Source of the DNA: Site-B1 sp963722665
GTDB taxonomy: Bacteria; Bacteroidota; Bacteroidia; Flavobacteriales; Flavobacteriaceae
Direction of reading: 5' to 3'
NCBI GenBank assembly: GCA_963722665.1
Contig: CAVRNW010000001.1
Location: 1 to 64,000, forward strand
DNA length: 64,000 bases
The translations under genes were made by a program, and so were the position numbers. Each line of letters begins with the position of its first letter. Positions within the stretch are counted from its first letter, which is position 1. The notes beneath the pieces are model-generated. The model had not been told where the DNA came from. It searched no databases and worked only from the letters and a program-made list of their open reading frames with translations. Shown here in pieces: positions 18,301 through 25,549 of the stretch.

Positions 18301-18465
18301 CATTTCACCAACAGCTTTATTGGTAAAAGTCATGGCCAGAATTTGACGAAATTTAAATATGTTCTCAGATTCAAATAAAATTATCAAATATTCCTTAACC
18401 AAAGTATAGGTTTTACCGCTGCCTGCAGAGGCATTAAAAATTTTAAATGAAGAGAAAGTTGACAA
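15325..18465 (-). CDS. AddA-like UvrD-family helicase/nuclease
   Basis: A superfamily 1A helicase of 1046 residues. Walker A is A-S-A-G-S-G-K-T (12-19), the Walker B region is Y-F-I-D-E-F-Q-D-T, and later motifs are G-D-A-K-Q-A-I-Y-R-W-R-G, T-I-H-K-A-K-G-L-E-F and Y-V-A-L-T-R-A. A C-terminal PD-(D/E)XK nuclease domain has F-R-P-D-R-V and I-D-Y-K-T-G. With the AddB-like protein it should form the double-strand-break end-processing enzyme. The gene is leftward and divergent from sodB, 44 bases upstream of kbl. A 16-bp palindrome, CCCGATAGCTATCGGG, lies within the coding sequence at 15889-15904, encoding P-I-A-I-G. Confidence 0.9.
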   Translation of the reverse strand: MSTFSSFKIFNASAGSGKTYTLVKEYLIILFESENIFKFRQILAMTFTNKAVGEMKERILEMLKLFSDKDILEKPHSMFLDICKDLNMNKDLVHNKSKKILETILHNYGAFDISTIDRFNHKIIRTFAHDLKLPQNFEVDLDTDRLLNQAVDNLISKTGFNKELTKILVEFALEKTDDDKSWDISFDLNRVAKLLVNENHVAHLDNLELKSLADFKLLRKNVLEKTSVLELKIIDKAKTILTLIEVSGLTHSDFSRSTLPNHFKKIASLDLNRIYDNQLENNLAENKNIYTKTLPADKASAIDNILPQIESSFLSIKLLVFEYKFLKNIYQNLTPLTVLNAINKELNLIKEEQNILLISEFNSIISNEIKNQPIPFIYERIGEKYKHYFIDEFQDTSELQWFNLIPLLENSLSSEKGSAMIVGDAKQAIYRWRGGKAEQFIALFNEKDQPFPVKQKVKDLPVNYRSCKQIVNFNNVFFKYLSGIVFDNPEYATIYSKCRQESDNKYDGLVDITLLDINKEDDRNEVYSLKVLETIQTILNLGYELKDICILVRKGLEGIAIADVLSNQGIPIISSETLLLDRSPEIRFIINVMRLTIHPDNYELKVEILNYIANSRDIKNKHDFFETFIKLDPTSFFKELQEFDFVKFKHLSIYESVEYVLRTFNLVKKADAYIQFFLDEVLNYSQGKQPSFIGFLNYWDTKKDKLSIVSPEGQNAVQIMTIHKAKGLEFPIVIFPFADLDIYKEKESKCWFKIDPDEYNGFSETFINLNKDIEAYSQYGSEIYHDHQAELELDNVNLLYVALTRAIEQLYIIGKNDINSKGDENLKSYSGLIINYIKSIGSWDDSKLHFSFGTPIAIGTKKQLKRKEQTVSSIIQEEFISTSASSHNINVITNSGLLWDTRQKEAIERGNLIHQIMSNIYTPKDVSYVLQDHLNNGIINNAQKKELHETVMNIVSHPNLIDYYTQDQTSYNEREIITSEGKIFRPDRVVINKNNTAILIDYKTGLPNPKYQEQLNDYQEALNQIGYKTIKKILIYTNENITVVEC
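15889..15904. repeat. 16-bp palindrome CCCGATAGCTATCGGG, copy 1
   Basis: A perfect palindrome inside the AddA-like gene. The identical 16-mer occurs inside the ALDH gene at 36363-36378 in a different reading frame. It is a candidate highly iterated palindrome. Confidence 0.7.
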
Positions 18466-18532
18466 AAGATTATTTTTATACCAAAATAAGTAATCTTAAT
18501 ATATTCTTAAGATAATTTTTAAACCTTTATTG

Positions 18533-18540
18533 TAAATTTG
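18533..18540 (+). promoter_or_regulatory. Putative -7 promoter box for sodB
   Basis: TAAATTTG matches TAnnTTTG, 34 bases before the superoxide dismutase start, in the gap shared with the divergent AddA-like gene. The -33 region is A+T rich without a clear TTTG. Confidence 0.45.
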
Positions 18541-18574
18541 AGGAAATAAGTATTAACAACTAAAAATTAAAAAT

Positions 18575-19183
18575 ATGGCTTTTGAATTACCTAAATTAAA
18601 ATATGCATATGACGCTTTAGAGCCTCATATAGATGCTCGTACAATGGAGATACATTATACTAAGCACCATCAAGGGTACACTAATAATTTAAATAATGCA
18701 ATCAAAGGAACCAAATTAGAAGGCAAATCTATTGAGCAAATCCTTTCAGATCTTGATATGAAAAATAAGGCTGTGAGAAACAATGGAGGAGGTTTTTATA
18801 ATCACCGTTTATATTGGGATGTAATGAACCCGGAAGGGAAAGGACGATTATCGGGTGAACTCAAGGATGCCATTGAAGCTGCATTTGGATCTTTTGAAGG
18901 GTTTAAAGATATATTTAGCAAAGCGGCTGCTACTCAGTTTGGTTCTGGGTGGGCTTGGTTGTGTGTCCATAAAGGAGGAAAGGTAGAAGTATGTTCAACA
19001 CCAAACCAAGATAATCCTTTGATGCCGGGAGTTACATGCGAAGCTACGCCTATTTTAGGAATAGATGTTTGGGAGCATGCCTATTATTTACACTATCAAA
19101 ACAGACGTCCTGACTATATAGAAGCATTTTTTAATGTTATTAACTGGAATGAAGTTGAAAGACGTTACGCTGAAGCGAAATAA
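18575..19183 (+). CDS. sodB: Superoxide dismutase, Fe/Mn family
   Basis: An iron/manganese superoxide dismutase of 202 residues. Metal ligands are His27 (E-I-H-Y-T-K-H-H), a His in the GGFYNHRLYWD helix, and Asp and His in the C-terminal D-V-W-E-H-A-Y-Y motif. It converts superoxide to hydrogen peroxide and oxygen in the cytosol; no signal peptide is visible. The metal cannot be decided with certainty. It is monocistronic, with a -7-like box upstream and a terminator right after it at 19205-19236. Confidence 0.95.
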   Translation: MAFELPKLKYAYDALEPHIDARTMEIHYTKHHQGYTNNLNNAIKGTKLEGKSIEQILSDLDMKNKAVRNNGGGFYNHRLYWDVMNPEGKGRLSGELKDAIEAAFGSFEGFKDIFSKAAATQFGSGWAWLCVHKGGKVEVCSTPNQDNPLMPGVTCEATPILGIDVWEHAYYLHYQNRRPDYIEAFFNVINWNEVERRYAEAK

Positions 19184-19204
19184 GTTAGATTAAAGCGAAA
19201 TAAT

Positions 19205-19236
19205 AAAGACGAGCATTTTTGTTCGTCTTTTTTTTA
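19205..19236 (+). terminator. Terminator after sodB
   Basis: The hairpin AAAGACGAGC / GTTCGTCTTT around a short T-rich loop is followed by a run of T. It ends the rightward sodB transcript 22 bases past the stop codon, so the hairpins further right are not needed as sodB terminators. Confidence 0.8.
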
Positions 19237-19261
19237 CGTTGGTTTGAAAAATGGCCAAAAT

Positions 19262-19372
19262 AAAAAAGGTGAACGAAAGTTCACCTTTTTTGCCCCAAAT
19301 CTACCATGAACTTAACCTACTTATGTTATGGTGATGCTAATATAAGGTGCTTTATTAAATATCATTTAATTT
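19262..19372 (-). ncRNA. Candidate small RNA A with a 60-nt conserved body and a terminator hairpin
   Basis: The segment 19286-19345 is identical over 60 bases to 19480-19539. Next to each copy is a hairpin: here GGTGAAC-gaaa-GTTCACC, in the other copy GGTAAAC-aaga-GTTTACC. The stem change is made on both arms, so the folded form is conserved. Read leftwards the order is a shared box (reverse-strand TAGTTTGTCTAA, ending near 19374), the conserved body, then a hairpin with a T run, which is the layout of a small RNA gene. The box-to-hairpin distance is 117 bases here and 119 in copy B. No protein-like frame is convincing. Strand and ends are inferred. Confidence 0.6.
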
Positions 19373-19453
19373 ATTAGACAAACTACTTATAAATTAGTCA
19401 ATGTGAGAAATAATGGAATTAGATGAGAGTTAGAATTGATACGGGTGTAAAAT

Positions 19454-19566
19454 AAAAAAAGGTAAACAAGAGTTTACCTTTTTTTGCCCCAAATCTACCA
19501 TGAACTTAACCTACTTATGTTATGGTGATGCTAATATAACACAGCTTTAATAAAGACTACGAATCT
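19454..19566 (-). ncRNA. Candidate small RNA B, tandem copy of RNA A
   Basis: This is the second unit of the pair, with the conserved 60-base body at 19480-19539 and a compensated terminator hairpin at 19454-19485. The matching upstream box reads TATTTTGTCTAA on the reverse strand (box at 19573-19579). It lies downstream of purF on the same strand. A separate hairpin, TACACTTT...AAAGTGTA, at about 19580-19604 sits between the purF stop and this unit and may end purF, so unit B could be an independent transcript or part of a long purF 3' region. The function is unknown. Confidence 0.6.
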
Positions 19567-19635
19567 TTTAGACAAAATACACTTTTATTAGATAAAGTGT
19601 AAAACCTGTAAGTATTTGTAAGAAATATCTTAGTA

Positions 19636-21534
19636 TTAATAGGCGCGTTCCTTGTTCCCTTCATAAAAATTTATGAATGCTCTGTTGACAACCCTATTAC
19701 CTCCATTGGTTGGGTAATTACCCGTAAAATACCAGTCTCCCAGATTTTTAGGACATGCTTTATTTAAATTTGGAACTGTTTGAAAAATTACTTTTACCTC
19801 CGCATTGATATCCTCAGTACAGATCAGATTAGATATTTTGGTCGATATATCTTCATCTGTAAACTCATCATATAACTCTTTTACAAAATTGATTACATCA
19901 GCATCTTCTAAGTGCTCTTGTGCCTTGCACTTATTATAGACTTCTTCAACTTTATTGTATTTATTCATATCCTTTAATAAAGACAACATGGCTCTAAAGG
20001 CAATGAGATCTTCTAATCGTGCCATATCTATACCATAGCAATCGGGATAACGAATTTGAGGCGCAGAAGAAACCACTATTATTTTTTTAGGGTGTAATCT
20101 GTCTAGTATCTTAATTATACTCTTCTTTAATGTTGTACCTCGTACAATACTATCATCTATTATTACCAAATTATCGTTGGGTTTCACTACTCCATAAGTA
20201 ACATCATAAACGTGAGCTACCAGATCGTCACGACTGCTGTCTTCAGTTATAAAGGTCCTTAATTTCACATCTTTAACTGCAATTTTCTCAATTCTAGGTC
20301 TTTGAGCCAAAATTTCTGTTACTTTTTCAGCAGACAGACTTCGCTTTCCTTTAAGAATTGCATTTGTTTTTTGTTGGTTGAGATAGTCTTCAACTGTTTC
20401 TGTCATACCATAAAAAGAAGTTTCAGCAGTGTTAGGGATAAATGAAAAGACTGTGTTTTTTATATCGTAATTGATTGCTTCTAGTACTTTAGGAACTATT
20501 AGCTTACCCAGTTCTTTACGCTCCTTATAAATTTCAGCATCACTACCTCGGGAAAAATAGATGCGTTCAAAAGAGCAGGCCTTTCTTTCAAGTGGTTTAA
20601 GTATTTTTTTTATGGATGTTTCTCCTGATTTTTTAGTAATTATGGCGTGCCCCGGTTTTAGTTCAACAACATCTTTAAATGCTACATTGAAGACTGTTTG
20701 AATAACCGGTCTTTCCGAAGCAACAACCACTACTTCATCATTTTTGTAATAATAGGCTGGTCTTATTCCGGAAGGATCTCTCAAAACAAACGAATCACCA
20801 TGACCTAATAATCCGGCTATTGCATAACCACCATCCCAATTTTTTGCTGCTTTTTGCAATATTTTTGCAACATTTAAGCGATTGGCAATAAGAGGAGAAC
20901 ATTCATTTTTGTTATAGCCTTCTTTTTTTAGGGCCTTGTAAATTTTACTAACAGAATCATCCAGGAAATGACCTATCTTTTCCATAACAGTTATAGTGTC
21001 TGTGTATTCTTTTGGGTGTTGTCCCAGATCAACAAGGTTTTTAAACAGTTCCTTAACATTGGTCATATTAAAATTGCCTGCTAGTATAAGATTTCTGTGC
21101 ATCCAGTTATTTTGTCTTAAGAACGGGTGAACACTTTCTACACTATTTTTTCCAAAAGTGCCGTACCTGACATGCCCTAGCAATAACTCACCAATGTAAG
21201 GGATATTATCTTTTTGTAAAGCGACATCATTTATATATTCAGGATGCTCACTAAACTCTTTATTGACTCGTTCATTGATCTGATCGAATATATCCTGAAT
21301 TGGCTGTTGTTCAACAGACCGGACACGGCTAATATATCGTTGTCCAGGTTGAACATCCAGTTTGATGCTTGCAAATCCAGCACCATCCTGTCCACGGTTA
21401 TGCTGTTTTTCCATCATTAAGTACATTTTATTGACTCCGTAAAATGCACTGCCATATTTTTCTTTGTAAAAATCTAAAGGCTTTAGAAGTCTGATAAGAG
21501 CAATTCCGCACTCATGTTTTATTGCATCACTCAT
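19636..21534 (-). CDS. purF: Amidophosphoribosyltransferase, Bacteroidota-type long form
   Basis: A protein of 632 residues with a class II glutamine amidotransferase domain and a C-terminal phosphoribosyltransferase domain. The nucleophile is Cys9 in H-E-C-G-I, exposed after propeptide removal, and a typical Q-H-N-R-G-Q-D-G-A-G motif follows. The PRPP-binding signature is V-I-I-D-D-S-I-V-R-G-T-T. It makes 5-phosphoribosylamine, the first committed step of purine synthesis. It is longer than the E. coli enzyme because of insertions after the N-terminal domain and at the C-terminus, as known for this phylum's variant. purN lies 1.7 kb away. Downstream are the tandem RNA-like elements. Confidence 0.9.
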   Translation of the reverse strand: MSDAIKHECGIALIRLLKPLDFYKEKYGSAFYGVNKMYLMMEKQHNRGQDGAGFASIKLDVQPGQRYISRVRSVEQQPIQDIFDQINERVNKEFSEHPEYINDVALQKDNIPYIGELLLGHVRYGTFGKNSVESVHPFLRQNNWMHRNLILAGNFNMTNVKELFKNLVDLGQHPKEYTDTITVMEKIGHFLDDSVSKIYKALKKEGYNKNECSPLIANRLNVAKILQKAAKNWDGGYAIAGLLGHGDSFVLRDPSGIRPAYYYKNDEVVVVASERPVIQTVFNVAFKDVVELKPGHAIITKKSGETSIKKILKPLERKACSFERIYFSRGSDAEIYKERKELGKLIVPKVLEAINYDIKNTVFSFIPNTAETSFYGMTETVEDYLNQQKTNAILKGKRSLSAEKVTEILAQRPRIEKIAVKDVKLRTFITEDSSRDDLVAHVYDVTYGVVKPNDNLVIIDDSIVRGTTLKKSIIKILDRLHPKKIIVVSSAPQIRYPDCYGIDMARLEDLIAFRAMLSLLKDMNKYNKVEEVYNKCKAQEHLEDADVINFVKELYDEFTDEDISTKISNLICTEDINAEVKVIFQTVPNLNKACPKNLGDWYFTGNYPTNGGNRVVNRAFINFYEGNKERAY

Positions 21535-21558
21535 GGTTTTTTACTATTAATTTAAAAT

Positions 21559-21590
21559 AAAAACGCGCTCATTATGGAGCGCGTTTTTTT
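21559..21590 (-). terminator. Terminator between the PfkB kinase and purF
   Basis: The stem AACGCGCTC / GAGCGCGTT with flanking A and T runs abuts the stop of the PfkB kinase gene. Read leftwards it ends that transcript, so purF has its own promoter in the short gap. Confidence 0.85.
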
Positions 21591-22515
21591 ATGATAATTC
21601 AATCTCAAATTGAGTCAAGTTTTTAAATTGTTTTAATCGATTCAGAACATCATCTTTGTTAAGGTCGATCATTCTTTCTGTACCGAATCTTTCTACGCAA
21701 AAGGAGGCTAAGGTAGAACCATATATTAGGGCATTTTTCATATTCTCAAATGAGAAGTCATTTGTTGCAGCAAGATATCCGGAAAATCCTCCGGCAAATG
21801 TATCTCCTGCTCCAGTAGGATCAAAAACTTCCTCTAATGGTAAGGCAGGTGCAAAAAACACATTTTCATTATTAAACAAGAGGGCTCCATGTTCTCCTTT
21901 TTTGATCACCACATACTTAGGCCCCATTTCTTGAATTTTTCTTGCAGCGACAACTAAGGAATATTCACCACTCAATTGTCTCGCTTCTGCATCATTAATA
22001 GTGATGACATCAATCTTCTTAATCACTTTATGCAAGTCATCTAAAGCATTATCCATCCAGAAATTCATAGTATCCAATACAATAAGGCCTGGCTTCACAT
22101 TCATTTGCTCAATAACATCAAACTGTACTAATGGATGTAAATTTCCAAGCATAACCACTTTGGCATCTTTGTAATCTCCGGGGACCTTAGGTTTAAAATC
22201 GGCCAAGACGTTAAGCTCTGTTGCCAATGTATCTCTGGAATTCATATCATTATGGTATAATCCACTCCAAAAGAAAGTTTTTCCATCCTTTACAATTTCG
22301 ATTCCGGAAATATCGATGTTCTTTTTTGATAACAGATTTAAATATTTCTCAGGGAAATCTCCCCCAACCACAGAAATAATTGAGGAATCTACATCAAATT
22401 GGGATGCAGCCAATCCAATAAAGGTTGCAGCGCCTCCAAGAATTTTATCGGTTTTTCCGAAGGGAGTTTCAATAGCGTCAAAGGCAACTGTCCCGACTAT
22501 AACTAATTTATTCAT
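21589..22515 (-). CDS. PfkB family carbohydrate/nucleoside kinase
   Basis: A ribokinase-fold protein of 308 residues. The N-terminal glycine pair region is K-I-L-G-G-A-A-T-F, and the C-terminal signature is D-P-T-G-A-G-D-T-F-A-G-G-F, whose Asp is the catalytic base. It phosphorylates a sugar or nucleoside hydroxyl with ATP in the cytosol. The substrate is not readable; proximity to purF and purN would be compatible with ribose or a nucleoside. The gene lies between rnhA and purF on the leftward strand, with a terminator at its end. Confidence 0.85.
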   Translation of the reverse strand: MNKLVIVGTVAFDAIETPFGKTDKILGGAATFIGLAASQFDVDSSIISVVGGDFPEKYLNLLSKKNIDISGIEIVKDGKTFFWSGLYHNDMNSRDTLATELNVLADFKPKVPGDYKDAKVVMLGNLHPLVQFDVIEQMNVKPGLIVLDTMNFWMDNALDDLHKVIKKIDVITINDAEARQLSGEYSLVVAARKIQEMGPKYVVIKKGEHGALLFNNENVFFAPALPLEEVFDPTGAGDTFAGGFSGYLAATNDFSFENMKNALIYGSTLASFCVERFGTERMIDLNKDDVLNRLKQFKNLTQFEIELS

Positions 22516-22595
22516 AATTGGAGGTCATATTTTTTGTGCAAACTTACGCAAAATAAATTCTGTATAAAAGTAATGAAACAGGATGCAGAGTTCTA

Positions 22596-23234
22596 TTATT
22601 TTCTTCCAAAATCAGCAGGTATTTCACCCCAAGCCCTGGTTTCCCATTTAACTATTGTTGTTGTATATGAATGGTTATTCAACCAATTCACAGCCCTGTC
22701 AACAAGATCAAACAATGATCTATTGTGATCTGTCCTTTTTAATTTGGTATTACAGGTTTTTTTCTTGACCCAACTTAAAGCTGTTTTTGAATCGGTATAA
22801 ATAATTTTATCACTCTTTTTTTGTTTTAAAAAGGCTAACCCATGAACTAGCGCCAGGAATTCACCAATGTTATTTGTGCCTTCTTCAAACGGGCCTTGTT
22901 TGAAGAGAACTTTTTTTGTCTTGGTATCTACACCGCGGTATTCCATCTTTCCCGGGTTTCCACTTGAGGCTGCATCCACTGCAATGGAATTTAAATTAGG
23001 GGCACCTATTTTTTTGAGAAGATCTTCACTCAATTCACTTTTGAACTTCGATTTACTCACATAATCCTTATATTTATTTTTTAAGGCAGTTTTAGCAGCC
23101 TCAAATGTTGCAAAGGATTTGTACTGTGCTCCTTTATAATCTTTGATCTGTGCTTTGCAATCATTCCAGGATTCAAATACTCCGGTATGATGACCTTTCC
23201 AGACGGCATAGTATTTTTTCTTTGGTTTACCCAT
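22596..23234 (-). CDS. rnhA: Ribonuclease HI with N-terminal viroplasmin/RNA-hybrid binding domain
   Basis: From the preferred start (MGKPKKKYYAVWKGHHTG) the protein is 212 residues. It has an N-terminal caulimovirus viroplasmin-type domain (KGHHTGVFESWNDC, YKSFATFEAA) that binds RNA/DNA hybrids, then an RNase H domain. The carboxylates are in I-A-V-D-A-A, G-E-F-L-A-L, Y-T-D-S-K-T-A and D-L-V-D-R-A. It removes RNA from hybrids. An upstream in-frame Met (at 23261) would add nine residues that lie within purN; the start at 23234 overlaps purN by only 8 bases and fits the family's N-terminus. Confidence 0.9.
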   Translation of the reverse strand: MGKPKKKYYAVWKGHHTGVFESWNDCKAQIKDYKGAQYKSFATFEAAKTALKNKYKDYVSKSKFKSELSEDLLKKIGAPNLNSIAVDAASSGNPGKMEYRGVDTKTKKVLFKQGPFEEGTNNIGEFLALVHGLAFLKQKKSDKIIYTDSKTALSWVKKKTCNTKLKRTDHNRSLFDLVDRAVNWLNNHSYTTTIVKWETRAWGEIPADFGRK

Positions 23235-23802
23235 TGTCTGGGAATAAAATGGAATTAACAACTTTTGGAAAATGGTTCATTTCCAGTTCATGAATTTTTT
23301 TGGCAATATCTTCCGGCGTATCATTGGGTTCTACAGGACATGTTGTTTGAAAAATAATAGAGCCTTCATCATAATTTTCGTTCACATAGTGAATTGTAAT
23401 ACCTGTTTCGGCCTCTTTATTGTCCACAACTGCCTTATGAACATTCATTCCATACATACCTTTACCTCCGTATTTAGGCAACAAGGCAGGATGGATATTA
23501 ATTATCCTATTGGAAAATTCAGAAATAATAGTTTGAGGGATTTTCCATAGGAATCCGGCAAGGATAATTAGATCCGGATTTGAGATCTTTAAAATATTTA
23601 AAACATCAGGAGTTTTTGAAAAAGCTATTCTATTGAAACATAAAGCACTTACATTTAGACTTTTACATCTGTCTAAAACTTTGGCACGAGGATTGTTAGT
23701 CAATACTTGAATAACAGACACATTATCTCTGTTTTGAAAAAACTTTATTAAATTTTCAGCATTAGATCCGCTTCCGGACGCAAAAATTATAACCCGTTTC
23801 AT
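23227..23802 (-). CDS. purN: Phosphoribosylglycinamide formyltransferase
   Basis: A protein of 191 residues with the PurN fold. The phosphate loop is F-A-S-G-S-G-S-N and the catalytic His is in N-I-H-P-A-L-L-P-K-Y. The Asp is in the folate-site loop (Y-V-N-E-N-Y-D-E-G-S). It transfers a formyl group from 10-formyltetrahydrofolate to GAR in purine synthesis. The length matches the family. Its stop region overlaps the start of rnhA by 8 bases, so the two are co-transcribed and probably coupled. It is divergent from acpP. Confidence 0.95.
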   Translation of the reverse strand: MKRVIIFASGSGSNAENLIKFFQNRDNVSVIQVLTNNPRAKVLDRCKSLNVSALCFNRIAFSKTPDVLNILKISNPDLIILAGFLWKIPQTIISEFSNRIINIHPALLPKYGGKGMYGMNVHKAVVDNKEAETGITIHYVNENYDEGSIIFQTTCPVEPNDTPEDIAKKIHELEMNHFPKVVNSILFPDNG

Positions 23803-23949
23803 TTTCAGCTAATAATGTTAAGATTATTCAAAAACAAAAAAAAGAATAATTATTAACAATTAGAAGGTAAATAGGAATTACTTTAGCTTAAATTTATTAA
23901 ATTACAGATACATTTTTAAACTAAAGGTGAGTTTTAAAATAAAGTTTTT

Positions 23950-23957
23950 TATTTTTG
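23950..23957 (+). promoter_or_regulatory. Putative -7 promoter box for acpP
   Basis: TATTTTTG matches TAnnTTTG, 30 bases before the acpP start. The 148-base stretch upstream of it is A+T rich and has no other recognised element. Confidence 0.5.
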
Positions 23958-23987
23958 CCTCCTAATTAAACTTAAAATTAAAAAATT

Positions 23988-24221
23988 ATGTCAGACATTG
24001 CATCAAGAGTAAAAGCGATTATCGTAGACAAATTAGGCGTAGATGAGAATGAAGTTGTAAGTGAAGCTAGCTTTACTAACGACTTAGGAGCCGATTCATT
24101 AGACACTGTTGAGTTAATCATGGAATTTGAAAAAGAATTTGATATTCAAATCCCGGACGATCAAGCAGAGAACATCGCAACAGTTGGTCAAGCAATTTCA
24201 TATATTGAAAACGCAAAATAA
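23988..24221 (+). CDS. acpP: Acyl carrier protein
   Basis: An acidic protein of 77 residues with the phosphopantetheine attachment site Ser37 in G-A-D-S-L-D-T-V-E-L. It carries acyl chains through type II fatty acid synthesis in the cytosol. It stands 13 bases upstream of fabF, the usual acpP-fabF pairing, and rnc follows. A -7-like box is 30 bases upstream. Confidence 0.98.
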   Translation: MSDIASRVKAIIVDKLGVDENEVVSEASFTNDLGADSLDTVELIMEFEKEFDIQIPDDQAENIATVGQAISYIENAK

Positions 24222-24234
24222 GTAACATATTTTT

Positions 24235-25485
24235 ATGGAATTAAAGCGAGTAGTAGTTACCGGATTAGGTGCTCTTACCCCAATTGGCAATACCAAAGAC
24301 GAATTTTGGGATGGTCTAAAAAATGGTAAAAGTGGAGCTGGTCCAATAACTTATTTTGATGCTGAAAAGTTCAAAACAAAATTCGCTTGTGAACTAAAAA
24401 ACTTTGACGCGACTGCTTTTTTTGACAGAAAAGAAGTTCGTAAAATGGACAAGTTTACCCAATACGCTTTAGTCGCATCGGATGAGGCTATTATCGACTC
24501 TAAATTAGATCTTGATAAAGTAAATAAAATGCGAGTAGGTGTTATTTGGGGTGCAGGAATAGGTGGTTTGGAGACATTTCAGAATGAAGTTCTAAACTTT
24601 GCAGCTGGAGATGGGACTCCAAGATTCAACCCGTTTTTTATTCCTAAAATGATAGCAGATATTGCACCAGGGAACATATCTATAAGATATGGTTTTATGG
24701 GACCCAATTATACTACAGTTTCTGCATGCGCCTCCGCGGCAAATGCCATGATAGATGCCCTCAATTACATACGCTTGGGACATTGTGATGTTATTGTAAC
24801 AGGAGGTAGTGAGGCAGCAGTAACTCTGGCAGGGATGGGTGGTTTTAATGCCATGCATGCGCTGTCTACAAGAAATGAAAGTCCTGAAACAGCTTCCAGA
24901 CCGTTTGATGCGACCAGAGACGGTTTTGTCTTAGGCGAAGGCGCTGGATCTATAATTCTTGAAGAATATGAGCATGCTAAGGCAAGAGGGGCGAAAATTT
25001 ATGCCGAATTTGTTGGAGGAGGTTTATCCTCTGATGCATATCATATGACCGCGCCTCATCCGGATGGTATTGGAGTAGTTGCAGTTATGAAAAATTGTTT
25101 AGAGGATGCTGGTCTAAATTCTGAAGATGTTGATGCTATTAATACCCATGGAACAGCAACTTCTTTAGGTGATGTCGCTGAGTTAAAAGCCATATCGGAA
25201 GTTTTTGGTGATCATGCCAAGGATATTAATATCAATTCTACCAAATCCATGACCGGGCATTTATTGGGTGCAGCCGGAGCGATTGAAGCCATTGCTTCTA
25301 TCTTATCCATGCAGTATGGAATAGTCCCACCTACAATAAATCATTCAACAGTAGACGAAAATATTGATCCCGAGTTGAATTTAACATTAAACAAGGCTCA
25401 AAAAAGAGACGTTAAAGTTGTTATGAGTAATACATTTGGTTTTGGAGGACACAATGCCTGTGTACTATTTAAAAAAATAGATTAA
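24235..25485 (+). CDS. fabF: 3-oxoacyl-ACP synthase II
   Basis: A condensing enzyme of 416 residues with the Cys-His-His triad: Cys165 in V-S-A-C-A-S-A, His305 in N-T-H-G-T-A-T and His342 in M-T-G-H-L-L-G-A-A-G. It extends acyl-ACP by two carbons from malonyl-ACP. The length is normal. It is co-transcribed with acpP, and the rnc start is 7 bases past its stop. A terminator-like hairpin inside the first codons of rnc suggests that much of the acpP-fabF transcription may end there. Confidence 0.97.
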   Translation: MELKRVVVTGLGALTPIGNTKDEFWDGLKNGKSGAGPITYFDAEKFKTKFACELKNFDATAFFDRKEVRKMDKFTQYALVASDEAIIDSKLDLDKVNKMRVGVIWGAGIGGLETFQNEVLNFAAGDGTPRFNPFFIPKMIADIAPGNISIRYGFMGPNYTTVSACASAANAMIDALNYIRLGHCDVIVTGGSEAAVTLAGMGGFNAMHALSTRNESPETASRPFDATRDGFVLGEGAGSIILEEYEHAKARGAKIYAEFVGGGLSSDAYHMTAPHPDGIGVVAVMKNCLEDAGLNSEDVDAINTHGTATSLGDVAELKAISEVFGDHAKDININSTKSMTGHLLGAAGAIEAIASILSMQYGIVPPTINHSTVDENIDPELNLTLNKAQKRDVKVVMSNTFGFGGHNACVLFKKID

Positions 25486-25490
25486 ATTTT

Positions 25491-25549
25491 GAATGAACTT
25501 CATTCGTAACATATTTAAATCCCGTCCTCGTAAGGACGGGATTTTTTTT
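25491..25549 (+). promoter_or_regulatory. Two stacked hairpins at the start of rnc, the second terminator-like
   Basis: Hairpin 1 (25491-25505), GAATGA-act-TCATTC, places the rnc ATG inside the stem. Hairpin 2 (25517-25544) is a perfect 12-bp stem, AAATCCCGTCCT / AGGACGGGATTT, with a CGTA loop. It is followed by a run of T to 25549, the exact layout of an intrinsic terminator. Both lie within the rnc reading frame and directly follow fabF. They could end acpP-fabF transcripts, limit rnc expression, or be an RNase III target. The structure is seen in the sequence; the role is inferred. Confidence 0.65.

Noticed and set aside
19299..19345. The conserved 60-base body can encode the short peptide MNLTYLCYGDANI in both copies
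   Set aside because: The identity extends into non-coding flanks, the two peptides end differently, and no start signal is seen, so a coding explanation is weaker than an RNA one.
23820..23949. A possible riboswitch or leader upstream of acpP
   Set aside because: The stretch is A+T rich without convincing paired arms or a known conserved core.
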